Shown here piece after piece: positions 1-14,386 of a stretch of DNA of 64,000 nt. Both the position numbers and the translations under genes were made by a program. This stretch comes from Homarus americanus (lineage: Eukaryota; Arthropoda; Malacostraca; Decapoda; Nephropidae), in contig NW_024737042.1 of the NCBI RefSeq assembly GCF_018991925.1, forward strand, positions 16,530,102 through 16,594,101, in the 5' to 3' direction. The notes under the pieces are model-generated. The model made no database searches and had not been told where the DNA came from. It saw only the letters and a program-made list of their open reading frames with translations. How positions within the stretch are numbered: the stretch's first letter is position 1; every line of letters begins with the position of its first letter.

Positions 1-289
1 ACCTCTTCATTTTGAATATGATTTATGTAGGATAGCAAATGCACCAGGAATTAGATTCATGGCGAGAGCAATTACCTTAGACTGTAACACAAACCCATTA
101 GATAAAGTGACTAATCTGGTAAAGGAGAGGTCAGCTGGCGCTACAAAATTTGCTGCATACATATCCGATCTGAACCCTTTTATGATAGTGCATGAGGTAT
201 ACTTTAGTAAGAAATATATCCCGAATTTTCAGCGCGAGTAGTTCACCAGGCTGAGACTAATATCACAACCTTAAAGTAGAGACAGGCAG

Positions 290-617
290 GTGGAGCCGCA
301 CACCAGCAAAGTTGAGAGTATGTCAGTGCGACGACATCATATACAAAGTGAACTACATGTGTTGATTGATTGTCCGCTCTCTTTACATTGTCGTGAAATG
401 TATCATATGCTGACTCTCTCCAGTATCAGTGAACTCTTAAATGAAAAAGTATATGTGCCTAAATTATGTACATGAGGTACTCGGAATCTATAGTTTAGTT
501 TGAAATTGCCTCTTACATGTTATGTTTTGATTTAAAATATTTTGTTGGACAAATGTATTTTGAATTCTTTGTATATATTTACCATGTATTTATACTTTTG
601 TCAATAAACTCCTAACT
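290..617 (+). pseudogene. Possible 3' end of a degenerate non-LTR retrotransposon
   Basis: A short plus-strand reading stretch ending at 475 contains HVLIDCP followed by an HCRE motif. This resembles the Cys/His-bearing tail that follows reverse transcriptase/RNase H in many LINEs. An AT-rich untranslated stretch follows, with an AATAAA-like signal (tcaataaac, 601-609) and a short C-rich run at 626-635. No upstream reverse transcriptase is visible because the window starts here. Bases 1-289 contain a 60-codon open stretch (59-241) that I do not recognise. The match is weak and could be chance. Confidence 0.3.
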
Positions 618-634
618 AACTATCACCCCCCCCC

Positions 635-910
635 CAGGGCCGGATTTACCTACTTGTGGGCCCCAGGCCAAACTCATCAATGTTTGCATGTTTCAATCAC
701 TGCGGGCCTATACTTATTGTACAGGGGCCCTATACTTATTGTACAGGGGCCCCTTATGGTTGTGAATATATTATATAATGAAATACTCGGTGTACACTTG
801 AAACAAGGTTATACGCTGGCACGCTGTGCGACAAATTAGTTTCAGTGGGCCCCCAGATACCGGTGGGCCCTAGGCCAATGGCCTACTTTGCCTATTGGTA
901 AATCCGGCTG
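635..910. mobile_element. Short hAT-like TIR element (MITE)
   Basis: The left end CAGGGCCGGATTTACC (635-650) is matched by its reverse complement, ending ggtaaatccggctg at 910. Next to each terminus lie GGGCCC-rich blocks (657-664 and 847-873). The same CAGGGCCGGAT terminus opens the element at 47104, so this is a family. The interior repeats gggcccctatacttattgtaca and has no coding capacity. No clean 8-bp target duplication is seen because the left flank is a C run. Assignment to hAT rests on the terminus and on the duplicated relative at 47104. Confidence 0.6.
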
Positions 911-1159
911 TTCCCACTCGCGGCCTCGTGAGTGAGGGAGGGGGGGAGGGAGATATGTGGGTCATGCTGAGAAGAAATATTGATAACGTGATATCTTGTG
1001 TGCTTGAGGTCAGTTAATCAGATGTGGATCCTGCTGAAGAGTTCACTTATCAACCAACAATTTATACAGTAGTAGAACCACTAGACCGTAAATCAGCTTA
1101 CACCTTTACCAGCTAATTTACAAGCAATACTACCCAGCTAACAAACTAATTAGACAGTA

Positions 1160-2150
1160 CATAAGAACATTAGAAAATAAGGAGTCTGCAATAGGCCGGT
1201 TGGCCTGTGCAATGTGCATGGCAGCTCCTGTCGGGAGTTACAATCACCCTCTATCGTTCATGAATCTATCCAGCCTCCTTTTAAAACTTTTTAGCGTCCC
1301 ATCACTTATTACAAAGTTGCTAAGCTGGTTCCACTCATTTACCACCCTATTTGTGAATCAGTTTCTTCCTATCTTCCTCCTAAACCTACAGTAAACTTAT
1401 CCAACTTAAATCCGTTGCTACGAGTCCTATCCTGCTCGGACATAATAAGAACTTTCTCTATATCTCCTGTATTGATTCCTTTCACCCACTTAAATACTTC
1501 TATCATATCTCCCCACACTCTTCGCCTTTCTAGGGAATGCAAGTTTAGTTTCTGTAATCTATCTTGATAGCGAAGGTTTCTAAGTCCCGGAATAATTTTC
1601 GTCATTCTTCACTGCACCGACTCATGTGAATTGATATCCATTCTATAATAAGGGCACCGGAACTGAACAGCATAATCGAGGTGCGGCCTGACTAACGCAA
1701 GGTATAATTGCAATATGACCTCCGCACTCTTATTACTTAGGCTTCTCGATATAAAACCTAATACTCTCTTTGCCTTATTACGAACATTAACATACTGTTT
1801 TCTAGGCCGAAGGTCCGGGCTTACGAGTACCCCTAGGTCTCTCACAAGTCGACTTCTCTAGTTCGATGTTACTAAGGCTGTATATGTTACAGTATTTGTT
1901 CTTCCAATATTAAGTTCGCTGCACTTGTTGGTGTTAAATTTAATTTACCATTTTTCTGACCACTCCTGCAGTTTATTTAAATCCTCCGGTAGTGCATTTG
2001 CATCCTGCCCTGAATTAATCTGCCACCCTATTTTGGTGTCATCCGCAAACTTGCTTATGTCACTGCTGATCCCAGTATCTAGATCGTTTACATAGGTTAT
2101 GAACAAAAGTGGGCCCAGTACTGACCCTGGGGAACCCCACTAGTTACACA
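1160..2150 (-). mobile_element. Degenerate CR1/L2-like LINE, 3' half
   Basis: Read on the minus strand, the segment holds the second half of a reverse transcriptase. A GVPQGSVLGP block (about 2110-2145) is followed by the catalytic FADD motif (2038-2049), then a KDLGV-like block (about 1840), an ALVRPHLDY block (about 1665-1690) and the tail LERRRVWGDMIEVFKW (about 1490-1540). Stops and frame changes break it into at least three frames. The 3' untranslated end (1160-1370) contains acataagaac-type sequence and a block (gtctgcaataggccggttgg) that recurs at 59540, where a longer copy of the same family lies in the same orientation. It is a 5'-truncated, dead copy. Confidence 0.85.
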
Positions 2151-3326
2151 GCCCCACTCAGATTTAAAACCAGCTGAACGTGCAACAGGAAGGCAAGCGG
2201 CCAACCGATAAGCGGCCAGCCAGTCATGCGGACGAGCTGGCTACCGTAGGGCGGAGCGTTGTGCCTCAGCTGTTTGTTCAGGTGGTGGTGGCCGAGGTCA
2301 GTTGAGCAGATGTACGTTGTTTTTCCTCTCACACACTGATGCTGTGTTCTCGTGTGACTCTTAGTCTTGGATGAGGGGAATGGGTGAGAAGGGCCTTGGG
2401 GCGGAGTCCTGATGGTATGATCAAACACAGTTGATCCATCCACCTACCGTAGGAGTGACCGCGTCTGCTACCCGTGGCTGCAGGAGCTGAACCCGTTGTG
2501 TCCTCCCTCCTTCCTTCACCCTGTAGGGACTTTTGCCGCTTAGACATAGACATAAAGGGTAATTTATTCGCAACTGCGTGAGTACAGGAGTGTGAGACAA
2601 TATGTCTGGCCTCAAACATTGCTATTCACATTTGCGTAAGAAGTATTCAAGCACATTGTGTGTTGGAAAGAATAGCGAGGTCGTGGCGTATTAGGGTTCA
2701 GTAAGAGGGGCAAATAACTCTTTGGATGCAGTCAGCCAGTTATGCCACCCATTCAGTCAGTCAGCAGCCAACCAATCAGTCATTTACCCAGAGACTGCCA
2801 ACACTAAGAGGTCCTGAGGGGATAACAGAAGCAACAGTTAGCCCCGACAACAGTGCCCAAATGGGGACGATTGCGACGTACTGCAGCTAACACCAGTTAA
2901 CGTCGCTAGGCTGAGGGTGACTCCCAGGCCTTTTACATAACTAGTGATGTATGTAAGCACCGTGGACACACACACACAGGTGGTGACTCAACATGGAGTT
3001 GAGCTGAGCATCCCCCGGGGGACCAGATTTAGATGTCTGGAGGTCCAGGGAAGGTGGTGGGCGAGTTCCTTTTGTAGTAGGTTTTTGGTGCAGTTTCGAC
3101 AGTTTGTTGTGTGAACCTTTGTTGTTGATGGACAGTGACGTGGTGTATTAATGTGTAAAAAGTCGAGTGAATAAACTTGTGTTAAAGCAGTGACTGGGGG
3201 GAAGGGTTTTGGCAGTGAGTGTAAGGTATAGTGTGTGTGTGGAGGTACTACTGGATAATGAATGTTTCCAGGAGTCGCGGGTGTGTGTGTGTATGTGTAT
3301 GTGTGTGTGTGTGTGTGTGTGAAGGT
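2151..3326. other. Gene-free spacer
   Basis: No supportable gene. There is a short (CA)n at 2969-2979 and an impure (GT)n at 3281-3320 immediately before the hAT-type element at 3335. Open frames here are short, low-complexity or unrecognised. Confidence 0.6.
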
Positions 3327-3334
3327 ATTGGAGG

Positions 3335-3920
3335 CAGGGGTGATTCTACGGGGGGGGCAGGGGGGGGGCCATGGCCCCTCCAGATTTTGGGCTGGCCCCT
3401 GGGTTGGCCCCCCCCCCCCCACTTTTTATTCTCAAAATGTACCGTGTGAACTGAAACCGCAGCATTGCCATTTGCCATTGGGTATAATGTAACGGGTGCA
3501 TGCGGTGCCCATGTCTGTAAACGTTGTCTCCATAATCTCCATTATGTGTGAAGCGTGAGATCATTCATTTTTTTGCTGATTATGTACATACAGTACATTG
3601 TAAAGACACTGCTATATTTTTTCAGTGTTTGTTATGTGGTACACCCGCCCTTTATGTGACTATGTGAGCAATAATACAGTTTTAGAGATATGTTCAAGTG
3701 TGTCAATACTCCAATGAATCATGATTAGTGGAATAAGAGCGTTGCCATTATACCGCCATATGCTGATTATTTTAGGCTGGCGTCATTTGTCAATCAAATT
3801 GGTGTAATAAAGCCAAAAACTGCATCTTGCAAGTTGTACACAGGTTTGGTTTTGCCCCCCCAACATTTACCTTGGCCCCAAAGTGGCCCCCCCACTTTCC
3901 GAAGGCTAGAAACGCCACTG
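3335..3920. mobile_element. hAT-type non-autonomous element with 8-bp target duplication
   Basis: The element is 586 bp and is bounded by a perfect 8-bp direct repeat, attggagg (3327-3334 and 3921-3928). The left terminus is CAGGGGTGATTCTAC. The right terminus read inward is CAGTGGCGTTTCTAG, agreeing at 11 of 15 positions. Subterminal runs of G/C (3350-3420 and 3855-3895) add further inverted similarity. The 8-bp duplication and CAG start are hAT hallmarks. No transposase remains in the AT-rich interior. Confidence 0.85.
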
Positions 3921-3928
3921 ATTGGAGG

Positions 3929-4929
3929 TCGAAAAAGGAGTGGTGGTGTTATGTTAGCACAGGGGAGGAGAGGAGGGAGAGAAGGAGGTGTGTATGTGTT
4001 ATGGTGTTAGAATATCTACAATAACAGTACATCAACGGTATAATTTAATCACAAAACACTTATCTGCCTTCATGTAAACACACGCCAAAGCCCCCCGGCC
4101 GCCTACACTCTCAGTAATAACGCTGTTTGTTTATGTAACCCTTGTTAACTTGTACACATGTTCACAAGCTGGTACAGACAACTTGCCGACGATATACTCG
4201 TATAAAATATTTTTTTGAAGTTACCGAATTCTGTGAGGGAGGCGTGACGAAAGCACCTGAAGAATCTCCACCCAAGCTGATTTCACCACAAAATTGACCA
4301 CCCTAACACTAACCTAACCTATCCTATCCTATCCTATCCTAACTAAACCGATCTTACCTATAATATCGTAACCTAACACAACATTAACCTTACCTAAACT
4401 CATTCACAAATAGTATTAGGGTGATATTGGTATTGACACAGTTTATTTAACCAGAAAAACACAGATACAAAGTCGATAATAATAACAATATTAAAATGGC
4501 AGAGCCAGTTGATAGCCTGAGCTCTCTTGAAGGCACCTAATTTATACTGTACATTTATCTCAAGGAAGTACTGTCTTATGTAACATTTAGTATCATCTGG
4601 AATAGTACACATGGTGGTCGTAAAAACATATCAGAATGTTACCACGGTTATCACCTCGTTATTTATTTATTTTATTTATTTTTTTACATTTATATTATAA
4701 GTATATACATATTTTACAGTGGTGTTGACATACATGAATATGATGAGGGAGGGAAGCAGTGCAGCATGGATTGTATTAAGGTGAAACAAGAGGACAGATG
4801 TGTCAGTATCATGTCTTGTCGGTAAATATATTTATTGCAATGGTAATATATATCTATCTACATGACAATTTATGATATAATGGTGTTGGTGGTACAATAA
4901 AAGTTGGAATATAAAGTAGGTATTACAAA
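3929..4929. other. AT-rich spacer with CCTAT/CCTAA-type repeat
   Basis: No gene is visible. At 4306-4400 there is a degenerate pentamer run (aacctaacct, then ctatc repeated about four times, then scattered cctaa). It resembles, but is not, a clean array of the arthropod telomere repeat. The segment 4660-4930 is AT-rich and probably includes the 3' untranslated part of the LINE that follows. Confidence 0.5.
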
Positions 4930-6240
4930 AATATTATTACTTAGACAATAGATATTTTTTGAGAGATGTTTTAAAGGAAGGGAGCGTGGTCTTTACTCGG
5001 GTGGGTTGGGGGTAAGTTGTTTCACACCTTAATAGTTTATGGAGGTCTTGGATTGAGAGGAGCGCATGGGGGGGTGGTCTTAGTAGCTCTGGGTGTCTTA
5101 AGTTGTATCTCTGATTATTCCGAAACTGAAAATAACTATTGTCAATCAAGTGATTGACAGATTTGTAAACAATTAGGGCACAGCAGTAGGTGTTAATATC
5201 CTCGAATTTTAACATTTTCAATTTAACAAATTATTCGTTAGTGCGATCAGTGTTTTCAACTCGGTCATTGTCGGCACAACTCTCTTTGCAGTAATCAGGG
5301 ATTGTGTTTTTGTAGAACCAGAGGTTTCCCATAGTGTGTGGCGGTGTATCAGGTGTTGGTAAATAAGATCATGATAGATTTCTTTCGTTGCTGCAAGAGT
5401 GAGTGACTGACGAGTGTGATACAGGATACCGCACTGTTTATTGACTTTACTGTGAATGGCTTGTATGTGGCTTCTCCAGCTAAGTTTCTCATCAAATCTG
5501 GGGGTAAGTTTTTCCTCCTGTGAAAGATTGTGTAGTGTTTTTTTTTTAGGTTTAAGGTTACTTCATTACGTATTACCCAGGTCCTGACTTTGGTCAATTC
5601 AGTGTTCATAGTTCTCATCAAGGAATATAGATCTGAGTTGTGGCATAGAGATTACTATCATCTGCAAATAAGTTGTATTTTATGAGTGTGGTGGAGTAGA
5701 CTATATCGTTTATGTACAATAAGAACAGTATAGGACCAAGAATGGAGCCTTGAGGGACGCTATACAAAATTGGTGAGGAGTCAGATTGATGATTATTATA
5801 TCAGAGATACTGCTTCCTGTTAGACAGTTATGAGGTAAACCAATAATTGTGGGATAAGCCCCTAACGCCGTAGTGTTCAAGCTTTGACAGGAGGATGGTA
5901 TGGTCGACCGCATCAAAGGCTTTAGAGAGGTCCAGGGATATTCCGACTGAACTGACTGTCATCACAGGAGTTTAAGATGTCATTAGTAAAGGATAGCAGA
6001 GCGCTCTCAGTTGACCTTCTAGCTCTAAATCCAAACTGAGAGTCTGTAAGGGTGTTATTGGCACTGTAGAAGGAATTTACTCTACTACATGCTAACTTCT
6101 TCAGTATCTTACTTTAGGCTGGGAGGACCGACATGGGGCGGTAATTCTTGAAAAGACCTTTATCCCCAGATTTTTTTATATGCTGGGTGAACTTTAGGAC
6201 TTTAGGCGAAATAAGCTGGGGTGGAGATGATTCTTAAGTG
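4930..6240 (-). mobile_element. Degenerate LINE reverse transcriptase (jockey/CR1-like group)
   Basis: Minus-strand reading shows reverse transcriptase motifs in order. [12 protein letters not shown] (about 5895-5935) carries the first catalytic aspartate. SVPQGSILGP lies at about 5725-5765, and the YxDD-equivalent NLFADDSNLY at about 5645-5675 (FADD 5656-5667). A LTLN-type block lies at about 5530-5560. The C-terminal tail with YNLRHPE and SFKTSLKKYLL is at 4937-5221. Several frames are needed, so the gene is dead. It differs in its tail from the LINE at 1160-2150 and is a separate family. Upstream endonuclease sequence is not recognisable beyond 6240. Confidence 0.85.
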
Positions 6241-8417
<2,177 letters not shown>

Positions 8418-8425
8418 GTGATCAC

Positions 8426-9169
8426 TAGGCTTAGGATAATTATGCATTTAAAAATGGCTAAATATGCATGCAAATGTGCAGTAAAAACTGAGAAAATATG
8501 CACTTAAATATGCACTTTAAAATATGTTAATAAATAATAACTAAGTTAATGACTCCTTTTCTGTACATTTTCTCAGTAAATTCACTTTCCCACAGGATGT
8601 CGCCGAAGTAGGATTTTTTAAAGAAGGATTAAATACAAAAAACAATATACTAACGTAAATTAATTTATTAAACAATACTGAAAAAAGTATTTTCCTTTTA
8701 AGAAAACGGAAGAACAAAAGAGTGTCAGGAGGGAACTAATGGAGCCCGTGCATCTATACCCTGCTTGGCTGAACACGAACCCATCACGTACAGTTCATGT
8801 CCACTGACCAGCCAATCACGGCCTAGCTAACCACAGCCTAATGTTGAGCTATATAAACGTACGTCACTTAAGTATGTTCCTTTTGGATATTATGACGCTA
8901 AAACAAAATCGCGTATTTTCGATTTTGTATAAGTGCAACAAAATGGACATTTATTATATTTCAAATATCAGTAATTTCTGCCCCAGGGTTGCTGTTATGC
9001 TCGCGAATTTTTTGACCCTTGAGGTTGAAGCATGTTTTATAATATTTTGGAATTTTCCAAATATATGCCTTATAAAACAAAAAAATATGAATATGCACTT
9101 TAGCTCAAAAATGGCTTAAATATGCATTTGCATATGCACATATGCAAATGCATAATTATCCTAAGCCTA
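8426..9169. mobile_element. hAT-like element with TATGCA-rich subterminal repeats
   Basis: A 744-bp segment has inverted termini TAGGCTTAGGATAATTATGC on both ends (8426 inward and 9169 inward). It is flanked by an identical 8-bp sequence, gtgatcac (8418-8425 and 9170-9177). Because gtgatcac is its own reverse complement, the inverted match runs straight through the duplication. A TAGGC start fits the hAT terminal consensus. Both subterminal zones carry many ATATGCA/TGCATAT hexamers in both orientations (8447-8515 and 9085-9152), the arrangement expected of transposase-binding sites. The interior holds a 92-codon open frame (8841-9119) that I do not recognise and that runs into the terminal repeat, so it is probably not a gene. 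Confidence 0.8.
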
Positions 9170-9177
9170 GTGATCAC

Positions 9178-10280
<1,103 letters not shown>

Positions 10281-10414
10281 AGGCTAGGTGTAGTTATTTG
10301 TACAGTATATGTATGGTGGAATTTATTGGATGATAATGGGTGTGTTGTGGTTGATTGTGGTGTAGTGGTGGTGGTGTTGTGGTGGTTGATTCTGGTGGTG
10401 TTGTGGTTATGTGT

Positions 10415-10565
10415 TGGGGCTTGGTGGCGGTGGCAGCCTGGGCGTGGGGGTGGTGTGTTGTGCGTGGTGGCGGTGGCAGCCTGGGCGTGGTGGTGGTGGC
10501 AACCTGGGCGTGGTGGTGGTGTGTTGTGCGTGGTGGCGGTGGCAGCCTGGGCGTGGTGGTGGTGT
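10415..10565 (+). repeat. GC-rich minisatellite at assembly gap
   Basis: Repeats of ggcagcctgggcgtggtggt-type units, with a gtgttgtgcgtggtgg spacer unit, end directly at the N run. The same units form the array at 62640-64000. Bases 10326-10414 are a looser GTGGTG-rich lead-in. Confidence 0.9.
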
Positions 10566-10665
10566 NNNNNNNNNNNNNNNNNNNNNNNNNNNNNNNNNNN
10601 NNNNNNNNNNNNNNNNNNNNNNNNNNNNNNNNNNNNNNNNNNNNNNNNNNNNNNNNNNNNNNNNN
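10566..10665. other. Assembly gap (100 N)
   Basis: Exactly 100 N, a conventional placeholder. True length is unknown. The left edge is minisatellite and the right edge is a dispersed repeat. Confidence 0.99.
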
Positions 10666-11477
10666 ATTAATTTTACTACAGCTAAAATCAGGGTCTTATT
10701 TTCAGTTTTATATGTAGAACCAATCAGTCACTGGTTTTGTAAGCTTTAACATAAACAATGCCGGCAGCCGTCTCGTCTTCTCGTGTGTTTTAATAATCCA
10801 CGTAGTATTAATAAATTGTATTGTTAATTTTGCACACACAAACATTAATTCAATAAAAACAAATTCAGAAACATTAATTAAAATATATATGAACAGTAAA
10901 TAAGTGTTGCTTTCATATTCTTATGTAAAGTAATGACGATATGTTTTCACGTGTGCGCATGCGCACTTACATATGCGATCTCTCTTTTTCTTTACCATTA
11001 TCGTTAGCTACTTCTATTGTTCCATTTATTAACATTAAATAACATTACTTAAAACAACCATATTAATTTTACTACAGCTACAACCAAGGTCTTATTTTCT
11101 TCAGTTTTATATGCAGAACCAGTCAGTCACTGGTTTTGTAATCAACGAAAACAATGCTGTGTCATTTCCTCGTGTGTTGTAATATTCTACGTATTATTAA
11201 TGAATTGTATTGCTCATTTTGCACACATAAACATTAATTCAATAAAAAAGACATTCAGTAATAAACAATAATGAATCTTTTGTACATAAGAGAAATGACT
11301 CTGTTTACACGATTATGCACGTCGTCTGCACGTTGGCAGGCCGTTCAAACCCGTCGAAGTTCAAGTTTCCGCCGTCAAAATTTTTATTTATTTATTTTTT
11401 GTGTTCCAATAAAATACGTTTAGAATTAAAAATTCGCGAAATTTGAGAAGCTACTATACGACATTTAACCCTTCAAT
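10666..11477 (-). repeat. Dispersed repeat copy, left arm of a large inverted repeat
   Basis: This 812-bp block is the reverse complement, with modest divergence, of 13356-14163. It contains two tandem subunits of about 396 bp, each starting attaattttactacagcta (10666 and about 11062). Its inner end is atttaacccttcaat (11463-11477), matching attgaagggttaaat at 13356-13370. It is truncated on the left by the gap. No coding capacity; the palindromic tgcgcatgcgca lies at 10953-10964. Confidence 0.85.
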
Positions 11478-11648
11478 ACCGTATATCTCGGCTTATAAGA
11501 CGGAATTTGAACACTAAAAAAATCTGCCCAAAGTTAGGGGGTCGTCTTAATCACCAAGTATAAAATTCTTACCTTTTAAATATTGTGGTTTAGTGTGTCA
11601 AGAGTGGTGATGGAAACATCGTAAGCCACTCACAAGGTCCTACCACTA
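11478..11648 (+). repeat. Dispersed repeat (copy 1), ccgtatatctcggcttataag type
   Basis: About 170 bp, from accgtatatctcgg to gtcctacca, is nearly identical to 18983-19153 in the same orientation. A shorter, more diverged relative starts near 20264. The tataagacg terminus is reminiscent of DNA-transposon ends, but no inverted partner was found. Confidence 0.8.
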
Positions 11649-12525
11649 ATTATTTTATACTGAAACTTACGTTTGGCAAGCTGAATTCAAATTAAGATTA
11701 CCGGTATATTAAAATAATAAAAATGTATTATAAACCTGTCTAACATACTGTAAAAGAACATTATACCCCTGTAATAAACACAGCTATCATCACACACCCC
11801 TCCCCAAGAATTTAACAATTTTATTTCCTAATAAAACAAATTGCATTCAGTCACATAAAAAAAAATAGCCGACCTTCCCGAAGCAATTATTAAGGTTACT
11901 GCACCACACAAAAATACCAGACCTTCTCCAAATAATTAATTAAGGTCTTCTCTCTCCTTACAAAATCACTGACCTCCTTACCTAGATCATTCTTTCCCCA
12001 ATATCACCTGTAATATTCAACAGCACCAACCTCCTCAACATCAGCTTAAAATACTCAATAGCACCAACATACTTGATATCACCTTAATACACCCAATACA
12101 TACAGGTACTGCAACTCATTGTTAGCACCAATGTACACACAGTAGGTGCCCATTTCACACACTACTCTTGTTGGGTAGATGATATCCTTCCCAGGCATTT
12201 ACAGCAGGAGTATTTCTGGATCCGGTATCATTAGGTCGCTTAAAGTAGCAACTGTGAGCACCTCAAGTAGCACCATCTCTTCACATCCAGGGTGCTCAAG
12301 TGTGTGATGTCCAGAGATCCATAGTGAAGGTTGCTTAGCGGCCATAAGCATTACCCACAACACCAGGTAGGTTCCTCAATGTAGAACAGTGGTTGTTGGG
12401 CTGACCTCACTGGTCTCTCTCTGCCCACAGGCGGATACACCTGCGTGTATGAGATGCCAAGCCTGATGGGCTTTTGTATTAACACACAACATTACAAATA
12501 ACATTAGGCAAGGCTTTAAGATGTA
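11649..12525. other. Gene-free spacer
   Basis: AT-rich unique-looking sequence. It has a run of caccaac-type imperfect repeats around 12020-12080. No supportable gene. Confidence 0.5.
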
Positions 12526-13355
12526 CAGTAAGATCTCATATTTCGCGCGATTGCATTTCGCATTTTTGAATTTCGCGAGCACTACCTAATGTAACCAAGT
12601 CTTATATTTGGTGTAAAATATAGTGTATTTCGCGAGATCCAGCCAGCTGAATGCTGGCCACCGTCTTGTATGACGTCACAGACCTCATACCAGTTACAGT
12701 CATTTCTGCTACAACGCATGTTTTGTCAACATGAATTGGTTGCAAAGCGATTGATGAATAGGGGAACGCTGTTTGTAAAATGCAAACTTTTGCCTACGAA
12801 TGTTGGCTGTAGCGCGATTCCATCCTCAACGTTTTAAGCGTGGCGCGGGGTTATGCAATGTTTACAGTTCACGTTCAACATCACATGGTCAATTGATTCA
12901 TGTCTTTTGTTTGTGAAGTGTTTGTTGAAAGGTACTCTGTAAATTTTTTTTTATTTATTTTTTTGCAAATTTAGCCATTACCCATAAATACTGTATGAAA
13001 AGAATAAGTAAAAAGAATGTTTCGCAGTGAGGAATAATAACGGTTTACACCAGCGCTCTCTGTTTACATCACGTGATCAGTTGAATCGCGCGGTTTCTGT
13101 CAGTTACTCTGTGATTTTTGCTAGTTTCTCCAATTTTGTTGTGTTAGCGTTCTGGTGATCGAATTGCCAGTGGTGAACATAAAAGAGGTTTACAAGAACG
13201 CAACTACAGGTTGTACCTCTCTAGTCCGGCAACCTCGGGACCTGACCGGTGCCGGACCATGGAAATTCACCCTTTTCCTGGATAGATAGTGACTTGTGCT
13301 TATGCTTGGAAGCACTAGCAACACTTTCTCTGCATCATGGTCTCTTTGAAGACAT

Positions 13356-14373
13356 ATTGAAGGGTTAAATATCGTATAGTAGCTTCTCAAATTTTGCGAG
13401 TTTTTAATTTTTAACGTATTTTATTGGAACACAAAAAATTAAATAAATAAAAATTTTGACGGCGGAAACTTGAATTTCGACGGGTTTGAACGGCCCGCCA
13501 ACGTGCAGATGACGTGCATAATCGTGTAAACAGCGTCATTTCTCTTCTGTACAAAAGATTCATTATTGTTTATTACTGAATGTCCTTTTTATTGAATTAA
13601 TGTTTATGTGTGCAAAATGAGCAATACAATTCATTAATAATACGTAGAATATTAAAACACACGAGGAAATGACACGGCATTGTTTTCGTTGATTACAAAG
13701 CCAGTGACTGACTGGTTCTACATATAAAACTGAAGAAAATAAGACCTTGGTTGTAGCTGTAGTAAAATTAATATGGTTGTTTTAAGTAATGTTATTTAAT
13801 GTTAATAAATGGAACAATAGAAGTAGCTAACGATAATGGTAAAGAAAAAAGAGAGATCGCATATGTAAGTGCGCATGCGCACACGTGAAAACATATCGTC
13901 ATTACTTTACATAAGAATATGAAAGCAACACTTATTTACTGTTCATATATATTTTAATTAATGTTTCTGAATTTGTTTTTATTGAATTAATGTATGTGTG
14001 TGCAAAATTAACAATACAATTTATTAATAATACGTGGAATATTAGAGGAGACGAGACGGCTGCCGGCATTGTTTATGTTAGAGCTTACGAAACCAGTGAC
14101 TGATTGGTTCGACATATAAAACTGAAGAAAATAAGACCCTGATTTTAGCTGTAGTAAAATTAATGTAAAAAAAATAATATGGTTGTTTGAAGTACCTGTA
14201 ATGTTATTTAATGTTAATAAATGGAACAATATAAGTAGCTAACCATTAATGGTAAAAAAAAAGTGAGACTGCGTGTATGTAAGTGCGCACATGTGAAAAC
14301 ATATCGTCATTACTCTACATAAGAATATGAAAGCAACATTTATTTACTGCTCATATATATTGAAGGGTTAAAT
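13356..14373 (+). repeat. Dispersed repeat copy, right arm of the large inverted repeat
   Basis: A reverse-complement relative of 10666-11477, complete here. It carries the same two tandem subunits of about 400 bp and is bounded on both sides by the direct 15-mer attgaagggttaaat (13356-13370 and 14359-14373). Because the inverted copy also has this 15-mer at its inner edge, it is probably part of the repeat rather than a target duplication. It lies inside element A. Confidence 0.8.
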
Positions 14374-14386
14374 GTTGTACTCTGTA

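Noticed and set aside
2988..3422. 144-codon minus-strand frame
   Set aside because: Mostly the (GT)n and G/C runs before and inside the hAT-type element; low complexity.
10326..10749. Frames spanning the N run
   Set aside because: They join minisatellite to unrelated sequence through 100 undetermined bases.
10953..10964. tgcgcatgcgca as an attachment or origin palindrome
   Set aside because: It is simply part of a dispersed repeat and recurs, diverged, in the inverted copy; nothing else supports a site.
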